From positions 507,647,803 to 507,711,802 of the forward strand of contig OY856409.1 in the NCBI GenBank assembly GCA_963693085.1: a DNA stretch of 64,000 bases. The letters run 5' to 3'. The position numbers and the translations under genes are program-made. This document shows positions 34,600 to 46,500 of the stretch, piece by piece. Below the pieces are notes generated by a model. It had not been told where the DNA came from, made no database searches, and saw only the letters and a program-made list of their open reading frames with translations. The number at the start of each line of letters is the position of its first letter. Positions within the stretch are counted from its first letter, which is position 1. The DNA is from Alisma plantago-aquatica (lineage: Eukaryota; Streptophyta; Magnoliopsida; Alismatales; Alismataceae).

Positions 34600-35165
34600 T
34601 GTATTATACACCTCTTGCATGATATGAGGTCAAGCATACATCTCTAAAGTGATATGGTGAGAAAGCACACACCTCTTTGCTCGATATGGTGTGAAACATA
34701 CACACACCTCTCTGCCCGATATGGTGTGAAGCACACACACACCTCTCTGCCCGATATGGTGTGAATCACACACACACCTCTATGCCCGATATGGTGTGAA
34801 GCACACACACACCTCTCTGCTCGATATGGTGTGAAGTACACACACACCTCTCTGTCGGATATGGTGTGAAGCACGCACACACCTCTCTGCCCGATATGGT
34901 GTGAAGAAGACACACACCTCTCTGCCTGATATGGTGTGAAGCACACACTTCTCTGCCTGATATGGTGTGAAGAACACACACCTCTCTACCCAATATGGTG
35001 TAAAGCAAGCATACACCTCTTACCCGATATGGTAAGCACACATACACCTCTAAAGTGATATGGCAAGCAAGCATACACCTCTTTCCCGATATGGTAAGCA
35101 TACATACACCTATAAAGTGATATGGGTAGCAAGCATACACCTATAAACTGATATTGGGTTAAGCA
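34600..35165 (+). repeat. Minisatellite with about 33-37 bp period (GATATGGTGTGAAGCACACA type)
   Basis: About 16 units contain CGATATGGTGTGAAGCACAC followed by ACACACCTCTCTGCC. The left and middle units are most alike, and the units after 35000 change to AAGTGATATGG. Because the unit has few stops, all three minus frames stay open (34644-35342), but they give only repetitive Cys/His/Arg-rich strings and are not genes. Confidence 0.92.
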
Positions 35166-36140
35166 TGCACCTTTTGGACAATATAGTGTTGAGCAGATAT
35201 CTCTAAAATGATATGGTGGGTAACCTAATACACTAGATGATAAGAGTGGCAAGGTGGTTAGTACCCTAGTACATGTGATGGCCGATACAATAAAGTAGGG
35301 TGTGGCCAATATCTTCAAGTGAGGTGAGGATGTTACACCCATGAAGGGTGAAGTTGAAACACCATATGAATGGTAAGGTTGATACCTTAATCGGTAAGGG
35401 TATGAGGGATATGATGATGCCTAGATCAATATACACCTAACCCAATACATGTGTTCAACTTGACATACATGATTCAATCTGATGCACCTTGTAAAGGTGA
35501 GGGTAAAATACTCTTAGGAGTGATGAGTCTAACACCAAGTAATGGTGTGGTTAATACCTTGATAGGTGAAACACCTAAAGTTGTTGATAATGGTATATCA
35601 ACAAAGCCTTAACTCGAGATGAGACCATATCACTTTATGATAGTTGGGTAATTCAAGTGTGTGACTTATGGCTAAATAATTATAGGATAAATGTGATGGT
35701 CTAGTGCATAAAGTATTAGGATGGGAAATACCCTAATACAAGATAAGATGATGAACTTAAGTATGTTAAAAAGTTATGAGGGAAGTGATACACCAAGGAA
35801 TGATAAATATCACATCCAGCACTTCAAGGTTGATGCACCTTATATCCAATATACTTGGATGAGTAACACATGAAGTTTGTCATGTCAATTGTTACATTGA
35901 GATGTAATGAGTTTAATTCACTTTGATAAGTGTAGGCTAACATACCTTGAGAAAGGGTTAAGCCAAGATAATAAAGTATGATGTAATCAATATCCTAGAG
36001 AGGATGAGAGAGAAACTCATACTTTGTGTTGAGAATCATTTAATGATAAATAATGAGAATAAATAAGTATGATTGAATACTTATGATATCAATGTATTCT
36101 CCTAAATGTGTGGAGCAATAAATTAGGGTTTGGATTGATA

Positions 36141-36314
36141 ATATGAATAAGTTGTTGCCTAGTGAGAGGTGACAAGATGTGTAATGGCCTTATGAGCCAT
36201 ATGAATAAGTTGTTGCCTAGTGAGAGGTGACAAGATGTGTAATGGCCTTGTGATCCATATGAATAAGTTCTTGCCTAGTGACAGGTGACAAGATATGTAA
36301 TGGCCTTGTGAGCC
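36141..36314 (+). repeat. Three tandem copies of a 58-bp unit
   Basis: ATATGAATAAGTTGTTGCCT plus 38 further bases starts at 36141, 36199 and 36257, with only a few substitutions. Each unit contains GTAATGGCCTT-TGA-CC. The related LTR has short AAGGCCCATTA units at the corresponding place (about 57760-57835). Confidence 0.92.
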
Positions 36315-38000
36315 ATATCCAATACTTGTACAATAAGTAAAATGAATACCTGGGTCTGAGGACCTAGAGGTAATGTTTATCTGTTATAGCGATAACAATG
36401 TTGTGTGACGATCCAAGGGTTGGAATACCTAGAACCAGTAATCATGATAATGATGTGAAGGGATGAGAATTCCCAATAATGTGATGAGGGACTGAGATCC
36501 CAAGTATCATGTGTTTTAAAGATATGAAAAGTACGTGATAGATGTATTACACTTTTCTTTGTAGCATTTGTTGTGATTAATAATGATAACTTGTTTGATG
36601 TTAAAAGAATGATGTAATACATGTAATACATCATTAGGAACTATAAAACATTGCCCTGACCATAGATCCATTAGTGTCAGGATTTGATAAATTGTGAAAT
36701 GGGTTCCCCACGACATAACCCGGAGTGCATACTTTTGAGTATGTGGGGGCGTAAGTACGGACTACCATGTGTGAGACGATCCCCTTACGAGCCCGAAATG
36801 AATGGGGATTTGGCTATATGTCGTATCCTGGATCGAGTGCGACTTCAGTCGTAGACTCTATGTGGAGCACGGTGAACTGGCTCGTGGATCCGAGTATGGT
36901 GCTTGTGTCTCCATGACTTAGTAATTTCATAATTGGGGACAATTGTTAGTAGATGTTTCCCCTAAGAGAGTGCAGTTGATGCTCTAGCTCTAAGTGAGGA
37001 TGCCTACATACCTTGGCACATCTATTTGCAGCCAAAAAAATATGTCTTGCTAAGCTTAAGTGGTCTCGTACTGATTGAGACAAGTGAGGTCATGGCAACC
37101 GACTCTCCCATTGACCTTGTATGGTACCGACTTGTGACAAGTTTGTGGTCGGTTGGATATGAACGAGGTATGCTTCATCTCCTCAGGGAATAAGCGTGAT
37201 TGTTAAAATATGTTCAGTCATGTAGCATATCTGCTTAAGGATCGAATACGAGAAATATTGTTTGATGCGCAGTTTAGTTATACATCTTAGTTGATAGATG
37301 ATATTCATGTTTCTTTACATTCCTTGCAAAGTAGATAGATGATTTATAACTCTATCATGGGTAGATGCAATGTTCTACTTAAGAAAGGAGATTACTTCAT
37401 TCTGTTCATACAGTGAATTATCCTACCTATTAATATAAAAATAACCTCTGCTCAGTTTATAAATGCTTAATCTATGATAATAATATGGTCGGAGGAGAGT
37501 TATATCTCTCATTGGGACAATTGTCTCACCCCATGGGATCCACATTTTTTTAGGTGGATGTGCACGAGGTGGCGAAGATCTTTCTGTAGAGGAGGAACAA
37601 CAGCTGTGGCAATAGTGACAATTCAAGTTGAGTATATTGTATGTTGTGTCTTGTAGATAGAAGTCCTATGTGTCGTCTCTGTACTCTCAGGTCCTTGGAG
37701 TTGGTTCGTACTAGTTTCATAAACTATATGAGATTTTGGCTTGAATGCCTTGAGGTTTTATGTTGCTCTAGTGTGCATTTTGATAGAGAAACTTTTATAT
37801 GTCATCCTCAAGATGAGATGTTGTACAATGTAATCATGATATGTATGAGTTTTGGATCTTTCAATAAGAGTTTTTTGGAAAAGGATCTCCTTGCAAAACG
37901 GTTTTAAATTTTAGTGATTTTTGTTAATCTTCTTATTATGTTTATTCTGCTTAATTAGTAACGATTTGTTTGTCAGTTTGATGACAGTCACTACACTCCC

Positions 38001-41000
38001 ACTCCTCCATAAAATACTTAAAATCTACTTAAACACCTGACTGTGTACCCCTATTCAATCTAAAGTGGAAAGGTCAAGGTAGAACTAAGGGCCTAGGATG
38101 AAAGCAGTGCAAGCATTATCCTAAGGACTCAACAATTCACCAACCTAAACATAACTCCTTAAAATAGGTTCACCCAAATAAAATACACTTAAAAATGTTC
38201 ATGACTGTGGCTAATGCTAGGTGAAGCCCATTGAGTAAATAGAAGGATGGTAGAATCTATGAGGCCCTAGAGGCAAGTCGTATACAATCCTCATAATCAA
38301 CATCCTGACATATGTATTCAAGGAGATGCCATAAGATTCACATTTTTAAGGGCTAACATAAAAGAAATGGACCCTAAGGAGAAGGACGGAGGTCAAAACC
38401 CCTTGCAGCTACTCTCACCTCATCTCAAAAAGTGGTGGGACCAAGCTCCATATGAGCTGATCTGAGATTCATGATATGGGAAACCCTCTTCAGGAAAACC
38501 AAATGCATTCCTTATGGAACCCTTGCCTCTCATACTAAGGCCATGAACATCAATTTATAATCAAAATCTTTAACAAAAAGACCTATAATTAGTGGGAACC
38601 TTAGAAATAAAACATAATTTGAAAAATCCTTTAAGTAGGCATACACATTCCCATGGTTGATAACTACTCAAAAGGCATGTCAGGAGTAAAGCTATTTGGG
38701 TGTCTCCAACATCTGGAATATTGGCCCAACTGGGTGGGGAATCACCACTAATGCACCAATTACATGATGTGGCTTTATCTTGTAGCATGAATCATAGGTC
38801 CAGTAGAGATTCTTCTATTTCCCATCATAACCAAATAGGCCACAAACATTCCAAGTAAGGAAACATCTATCATCAGATCATGATGAGAGGTATATTAAAG
38901 TGCTTTGGGTTTCAACCTTCCAACTTCTTGCAAGGAATTGGATGACAAGGATGTGATCCTGACACATGAAAACCTATAACTATACTTGAAGTCCTAAATT
39001 GCATAGACATGAGATCTAGATTATCCCCGATAATATGATTTGTCAGAAAGGAGTTCATAGAAATATGCACCTTGAGGACTCAATTCCAAATCACTATTTT
39101 TAAATATTATGGAGGGAGTACCCACAATTGGTTACACATTTCATGAATAAAAAATCTTTATTCCAAAAATTAGATCATTACAAAACTATGGCTTCTTGTT
39201 ACAATAAACAAATTAACAAACATACAAAAAAATGATGACGTCGTTGTGGATTTCCAGAAGAACCACAAGTCACTACCACTGAAGATGTCCATCCAAGCCA
39301 TTCCAAGTAAATAGAAGAGCATTCTCGACTCACATGGAAGGCATACCTAGTCAATTTCTTCAGGTGCAACCACATCTTTGCCACCTCCTCATAGATGTTT
39401 TGAGAATATAATGTCACCTTCTTGAAGAATGGTGAAAAAACTTCAACTTGATATACACTATCGATGATTTAACTCCACAACATAGACATTAGGTAGTATG
39501 CAACTCATAATTCTAGACATGGGGATGATCAACCACTAAAAATCAGGCATGGCCATGCCACTTACCAAGTTATCAAAGAGGAATTCCATACATCCCTAAC
39601 AAACATTTGTAACCTTTAGACCTACAAGCCATCAAGCTATATATCCACACAGATGAAAGGGATCACCCACCTGAATGTGATTTAGCAAAACCTATTGCAC
39701 CATGCTATAATGAGTAATTGAAGACTCCATCGGTATAACAAGAGTAATGCACATTATAGATAAATCTATGGACATGGAAGAGTCCCATTATTTTTCTAAT
39801 CAGCTGTGGTTCATCCAAGTACTTCTGCAACTCAACTAATATCAAAGGAGCAACAATTTTATTCCTCCATAGAGTGGGAATGACTCTAAAAGAAATAGTA
39901 ATAACTCTACCAATAGTTTCCCAAAGAAGAGTTCCACCATGAAAATCAACGTATACACCCATAGGAGAGGCATATTGGGAAAAATGATACCACGACATAC
40001 TTCCCTCTTAAACAATTCCTACAATGATGTCATTTGAATTGCTACCAGTCAATCATCATACCACCTGGGATTTCTTTATGCCATGTAGATTCCCCAACCC
40101 AACATCTCAACTATACTTCTTTAGTTTCAATAGCCATCAATCATGCAAAGGAAGTTGGGTGATCTTATCCACATCCTCAAAGGTGGAATTTAGAATGGCA
40201 TTGCCAAAACGGAAGGTGTGACCTAGAGGATCACAGACGTGGATAAATGTCACATCAACTAACTCACAATAGGACATAAGCCAAATTATGAAGATGCCAA
40301 GTCATGCAAAAGCATGCCATATCGAGTTCTTCATTCTTAGAAAGATCATTAATGCAACATCGCACCAAGGATAATTATGGGTGAACGTTAAAAAATTGGG
40401 CTCTCTCGTATATACTTTTATCCCATGACCCCCATTCATGAAAGGATGGATGTTCTACAAAGACAAAGGGTGCATCCCTATTTATAGATCTTAACTCATT
40501 TCCTACTGACGAGGGGACTTTGTATCATTTTCCATGACCGAATCGCACAATTGATATGGGCATACATTACAAGATAGGTAGGATCCCAAGTGTGACAAGG
40601 TCATAGATTGCAACAATCCACCACCTCTAGTCAACATGTGGATTGAGGTAACCCGTTGATCTACTAGACATCTTTTGAAGATCAAACTTAAATTTGATTC
40701 CAAATCATATACCAAAAAACCATACAATTTTAATTTAACTCAAATTTATACTTTTATTAAAAGTCAAAAAGAGTTTTATAAATGCCACATGACTAACACG
40801 TGATTTTTCTATAGGAAAGGAAAATACATCATGGATGCTAAAGGTAAACAACTACTTCTTCAATTCATTTTTTAGCCAAACTATTAAGTGTTTGGCTAAA
40901 GATCAATGATTAATGGAAGAAAAACCTAAAGAATGATGCTCACCACTTGCATCAAAGAATATACCATTGGAAGACAACTAGTGACCAAAAGAGGAGCTGT

Positions 41001-42283
41001 AAAAAGGAACCTCCACTAGGAAGGCATAATATCTATGTTGTGAGCAACCTGCCCCTTCTCCAGCTGAAGGTTGGTTTTCACTCTAAACTAGGACTTCTAT
41101 AGAGAATCCACTTATGCTAGAAGATTCACCAAAATACTGATTGTGCATGTATTCTAGTGGATACTCAAGCCGGAGAGTCTACCTAACACATTTGAAGCTT
41201 GTTCCATATCTATGAAGTACAAGGTCCAACTGAAGTCATCAGGAATATAACACAAACCCCCAATGCCAAAATCTCGATGAGGATAACCTAGGAAAGTCAC
41301 CAAAGGCATGGGCATCAACTGGAAAAGAAGGTGGAACCTCGGAAAAAGAATCTGCCTCAGGTGGGGGTGGACGAAGAAACTCATACCCTCAATCATCTTG
41401 CTCGACAACCAAGTCATAGTTGATCATGTGCAAAAAAACAAATGTCAGAGATAAAGCAAGTAGAAATGACATCATCAAAATCAAATACTCACCACTAGAT
41501 GATGTCAAATCTGATTGAATACATCTCTGGATTAGAGAACGATATGATTGTACGTGTAGTACCACCTCCGGTACCCATCATGTGTCACCTGCCTATACAT
41601 CACCTCCTGAGCAGCTTGATAGATATCATTACTAGAAGGGACCATCCTTGAAAAAGGGTTTAAAGGGATGTGCCATCCATGAGCCCTCTAATAAGAATCA
41701 CACTCATCTAAACACAAAGAACTCCCAGACAAAGACTCAAACTAGATCCAGCAAGTATCTAGATACAATGCCTCAAAGAAGGTTGCACAAGATGTGGTCA
41801 TCTTTCCACACTAGAATCTGGAGAAGATCCTAATCAGACCTAGGAGAAATAATGAATAGGAGTCAGCTAACAAACAAATGCACGGTATGATATAGTGTTG
41901 AAATACTACATATACCTCAGTCACAGTCATCATCTCCTATTTGTCTCTCAAATACTCATACTATGCACTACAATTATATTCATCCCAATAGCGACAGGTA
42001 GGGAAGGAAGCATACAAACAACCCTCTAGACCACTCGAAGTCGTAGGTGCATGAAGCAGGAAGTACTCATAGAGCCACAACTACAAAAAGTCTCAGAGGA
42101 AGGAAGATGATTCTTTATAAGATCCCTTTCAAACCACTCTCATCATTTTTAGCAGTTCAATTTTTGATGATGATTAAGTTAAATAATGTAGGATCCATCT
42201 ATACGCCTTTGAAGAGGAACCCGAAACAAAATTTGAAGAGCTGAAATGATTTCTATTGTTGAAGAGGAAGATGGACCACAAAA
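38001..42283. other. Unresolved degenerate DNA
   Basis: Flank of the solo LTR. The left part may be the continuation of the Tat-like element, the right part the leader and gag of the Athila-like element. Frames of 60-97 codons exist on the minus strand (39199-39417, 39705-39998, 40503-40727, 41154-41417), some with protein-like text, but I recognise no family and see no termini or target duplications. Confidence 0.4.
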
Positions 42284-43775
42284 GGCTCCCAATATGAAGG
42301 CCCTACCTGAAGGACCTACATGAAGGGCTGAAGTATGTTTTCTTAGTTGATCAAGAAACCTACCAAATGATCATAAATTCAGACCTTACATATGTGCAAG
42401 AAGACAAGTTGGATAGAGTTAAGGAAAAGAAAGGAAATGTGAGGGTATAAAATGACACACTTGACAGGGGTCTGCCATGCTATATGTGTGCACATGATTC
42501 CTAAGGTTGAAGACTAAAATATGTCTAGAGACCCTCAATGCAAACTAAATCATAACTTCGAGGTGGTAGTCTGTCTTGAAGTCATTAAACTACTCACTGT
42601 AGGAATCATCCACCCCATTTTAGACTCTCCATGGGACAACTCCCCCAAGAATGGTTGTACCATTATAGTGAAGAATGACAAGAATGATCTTATCCCCATC
42701 CCCAATAAAATGGAATTAAGGATGTGCATCGACTATAGAAAGTTGAACATGGCCACAAGGAAAGATCACTTCCCTCACCCCTTTCTTGTTCAAGTACTAG
42801 AGAAATTTGCACATCAAAAGTTTTTCTTCTACCTTGATGGTTTTTAGGTTTCAATCATATTCTAGATCACCTTGATGATCAATATAAGACCACATTCACC
42901 TTCACTTTTGGCACTTACGAATTTAGTAGGATTTCTTTTAATCTTTACATTGCTCCTTCCACCTTTCAATGTTGTTTGCCAGCCATTTTCTTTGGGTTAA
43001 TCAAATTTTTGATGGAAATATTCATGGACAATTTCTCCATCTACAGAGATTCCTTTGACTCATTCTTGCATCACCTATCCATCATTCTAGCAAAATGTGA
43101 AGAAGAAAATCTGGTACTAAATTGGGAGATATGCCACTTCATGGTGAATGAAGGCCTTGTTCTTGATCATAGGGTAAGCAATATATGAATGGAAGTTGAC
43201 AAAGTGAAAATTGAGGAAATTGCAAAGGTTCCACCACAGTCAAACATAAAATAAGTCTGAGCCTTCTTAGGACACATTGGGTTTTGCAACTACTTCATCA
43301 AAGACTTGTCCAAGGTCACAAAACCTATGAAAAATATCTTGTTGAAGGATGTCATCTTCTCTTTTGACAACGCTTGCATAGAAAGCTTTAACATATTAAA
43401 GGTTGCTTCACCATTATACCCATCATTAGAGCAATGAATGTAGTGGGAGTACTCCTGATCCAGCACATTGCTTAGAAACACAACATCATCTACTATGCCT
43501 ACAAGAATCTAGATGAGGTGCATCATAATGATGCCATGATGGAGAAGATGTTACTAGCTATCATAGACACCTTTAAAAAATTTAGATCCTATCTTTTTGT
43601 CTTTAAGGTGATTGTCTACACTGACCATGAATCCATTCACTACTTTATGATGAAGAAGGACATCGTCAAGCCTAAATTGATATTGTTGGGTCATATTGTT
43701 GCAAGAAATATACCCTGAGATATGGGAAAAGAAGGGAAGAGAGAACATGGTGTCTGATCATGTCATCCACATTTA
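42284..43775 (+). pseudogene. Reverse transcriptase and RNase H remnant, Athila-like element
   Basis: The lead-in LKDLHEGLKYVFL is near 42300. The open frame 42521-42847 reads KLLTVGIIHPILDSPWDNSP, then MRMCIDYRKLNMATRKDHFP-type RT motifs (LRMCIDYRKLN) and FYLDGF. The frame 42976-43188 carries FMDNFSIYRDSFDSFLHHLS, so the catalytic YxDD position reads FMDN, and then LVLNWEICHFMV. RNase H pieces follow: FKKFRSYLFVFKVIVYTDHE at 43570-43630, and VVADH-like VSDHVIH near 43755. Wording and order match the Athila clade. Frameshifts occur near 42850, 43190 and 43690. Confidence 0.87.
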
Positions 43776-43899
43776 TCTACTAAAAAATGATTGTAGGCCC
43801 ATTTATGACTCTCTCCATGGTGATCAATTGATGAAGGTTTTCTTCAACATGCCATGGTTTGTGGACTTTGTGAACAACCTCACGGTAGGAGTCTTATAA

Positions 43900-44840
43900 C
43901 CCGAGTACACTTGCCATGCCGAGAAGAAGTTCCTCCCTGATGTGAAACACTACTAATATGATGAGACATACCTCTACTACCTAGGTGATGATTTTATCTA
44001 CCAATGATGTTTGACTAAATAAGAAGGGCACTCAATCCTAGAATAGTTCCACTCAGGTTCAATTGGTGGCCACATAAATACCAAGAAGACCACTCTAAAG
44101 GTTCAGTAGTGTGGGTTCTATTGGCCCACCATTTTCAAAGACACATACAAGTGCATTCTTTCTTGTGATCAATTCCAATGATCAATAAAAATTCCAAAAC
44201 ATGATGAGTTGCCTTTGACATCTTGGAAAGAGGTTGAAGTCTTTGATGTTTTGGGTGTGGATTACATGGGTCCATTCCTGCAGTGCTATGGTTATTCTAT
44301 ATACTTGTTGTGGTATACTATGTGTCTAAGTGTGATGAGGACATCCCCATGGCTAAAAACTGACTCCTAATAGTCGTCTCACATTGAGGGTCGCATTTTC
44401 TAGAAAAGAAATTTGAGCTGCTACTAAAAAAGTATGGCTTGCATCATCATGTGTCCATGCCATACCAAAATCAAACTTTTGACCAAGTCAAAGTATCTAA
44501 TAAACAAACTAAATCTATCTTGGAGAAAATAGTTGGAAGAACAAGTAAGGATTGGGCATTGAAGCTCAATGAATGCTTATCGGCATATCAGACTACCTTT
44601 AAGAGCCCCTTCGGTAACACACCATTCTGGTTGATCTACATCAAGTTGTGTCACCTCACAGTAAACATGGAGCAAAAACTAAATGGGCAATTTGGTTTCC
44701 AAACTTTAACCATCTCTTATTGGAAAGGGGTGGTTCCTTTACATTTAGGAATTATAAGAGCTATACATGACCTCATATGAAAATGCACACATCTATAAGG
44801 AACAGAAAAAGATGTGGTACACCAACCACCTCAAGTGAAA
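43900..44840 (+). pseudogene. Integrase remnant, Athila-like element
   Basis: Near 44105-44190 a frame with HH-CC type residues (YWPTIFKDTYKCILSCDQFQ) covers the zinc-binding end. Near 44235-44275 EVFDVLGVDYMGPFL is the first catalytic Asp block. The open frame 44439-44780 gives MPYQNQTFDQVKVSNKQTKS, then ILEKIVGRTSKDWALKLNEC and LSAYQTTFKSPFGNTPFWLI. This is the PYHPQT-GQ-E-SNREIK to AYRTAFKTP-G region. The catalytic Glu position (GQVEVSN in relatives) is altered to DQVKVSN. It is dead. Confidence 0.85.
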
Positions 44841-46500
44841 GGACATCCAAGTCAAAGACACGTCCTACTATAAAATGCTCACTTGAGAGCATTTCACAAA
44901 AACATGAGATCCTGATGAAAAATTATAGCTCATGAAGAAAATCTACCCAGATATTGTATTGTTATTATGGGATAAGATCAAAGGAGAATTTGTGGCAAAT
45001 AGCCACTACTTAAGAGATACATCACCACATAGAATCTGAAAGTAATGGAGGCATATCCACTTCCTCTTTCTACTCGAAAAACAATTTAAGGAACTAGGCA
45101 TCAAGCCACAATGTTAAATTGGGCGCTTCTCAGGAGGCAACCTGACACCTATCTAGATAGCTTTTACTTTATTTTATTTAATTAGCCTCCATTTCCTTTG
45201 TTTTAGTTCAAATGTGGTTGGTTGACCCACCCAGCTAATTGCCCAACCACAACAATGCCCAAATATCATTAGTAAACACTAGAACTATGGAACCACTCGA
45301 GGTCAGGTGATTTCACCACTAGATCGGACATACAAGAGGAGACTAGAAAATGATAATAGTCATTGGACTATCTTGCTGGTTCTCCTAAATATGGGATCGA
45401 GAAATCAATTGAAAGTAGTTCCAAGCATCAATTTACAATTATTGGACAATCCACTATGAAAGTGATCATTTGAACAATGTCTTGGGTCTGGAAATGTGAA
45501 GACCATGATCACCTAATCTGGGACACCTTGGATCATCCAATCTTGGTAGCATTTCCTTTAAAATTAAGGCTAGGGGCAAGGGATTCAATATCACCATATC
45601 AAACCCTCTTTTGCTTTAGCACCCGTCTCCTACTCAAGAAGTCATTGATGATGCTTGTGCCATTGATCGGCCAATCTGAACAACTAGGGCCAATCAACAA
45701 ACAACAACCCTTAACAACCTTCATTGTCCTTCAAGCAGTAGTTCGCTTTCCCATAGCCACTTTGTCCCCCAACCCAAGCACTCTGACCATTCTTTCTCTT
45801 TGATCACAGACACATCATCCACACCCCTTCACGTTGAGGAATGTCTGACATGAATCCTTAGGATCACTCTTTAAACATTTCATCCTACTTTCCACTTCAT
45901 CCTATTGTATTCGATGTTGTAGCTGCTCCAATCCTTGATTGGACAACCACATATGTTGATCACCTGAACCTATAGTTAGAGGACACTCCATCTGGTTGCC
46001 TAAACATCTCCCAAAATCTCATAGCCCTGCCTACTCCAACATCTCATATAAACCTTAGATCAGTCAGGCGCCTTCACCTATTTGCATAACCTATGGTTCA
46101 CTGCACACACAACTCCCATCTTATTGCCCAATATGCACCCATGATAGCCAAGTCAGACATTATAATAGACACTAGAACATTTTTTATTGCCCGAGTGCCA
46201 CAACTAATAGCCTGATTAGAAGTTTGAAATAAGAAAAAATACATCTTGATCGGATGAACTCCATTTCTGATAGACTGACCAAGACCCCTACGAGCACAAA
46301 TGCCCAGGACAAGTGAACATGCCTCCAAACACCCACCATAGGATCTGGCCATAGGAAATTAAATAAGACAAACCCCTTCCACGATTGGTTCTCTCATCCA
46401 CTCCTATTTTATGTGGCCTAGTAGCATCATTCACATTCAAAAGCGGTGTTCCTCATATGACATGCCCCCCTCAAATGACAGGGAGCAGGACAAGGTCCTC
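44841..46500 (+). other. Tail of the Athila-like pol and spacer
   Basis: A last pol-like stretch lies near 45050-45130 (frame reading LNWALLRRQP, then stop). After that comes a low-complexity TTTATTTTATTTAATT block at about 45165-45182, such as often follows pol in these elements. The frame 45477-45803 has no recognised product. Confidence 0.4.

Larger units (their letters stand above)
32902..37995 (+). mobile_element. Solo LTR of gypsy family L (5.1 kb)
   Basis: The segment starts TATAATGACCCTGACCTGGG, which corresponds to TGTAACATCCCTGACCTGGG at the start of the gag-only element's LTR, and ends GTCACTACA. CTCCC flanks both sides (32897-32901 and 37996-38000). Blocks near 33063-33110, 36716-36790, 37070-37180 and 37495-37720 match the LTR at 56129-61620 in reverse orientation. 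No primer site or internal DNA follows, so it is a solo LTR, diverged from the copy at the window's right end. Between the shared blocks lie minisatellites not found in the other copy. Confidence 0.78.

Noticed and set aside
34644..35342. Four overlapping minus-strand ORFs of 78-124 codons rich in Cys, His and Arg
   Set aside because: They are translations of one minisatellite unit in different frames. No domain, start context or conservation beyond the repeat.
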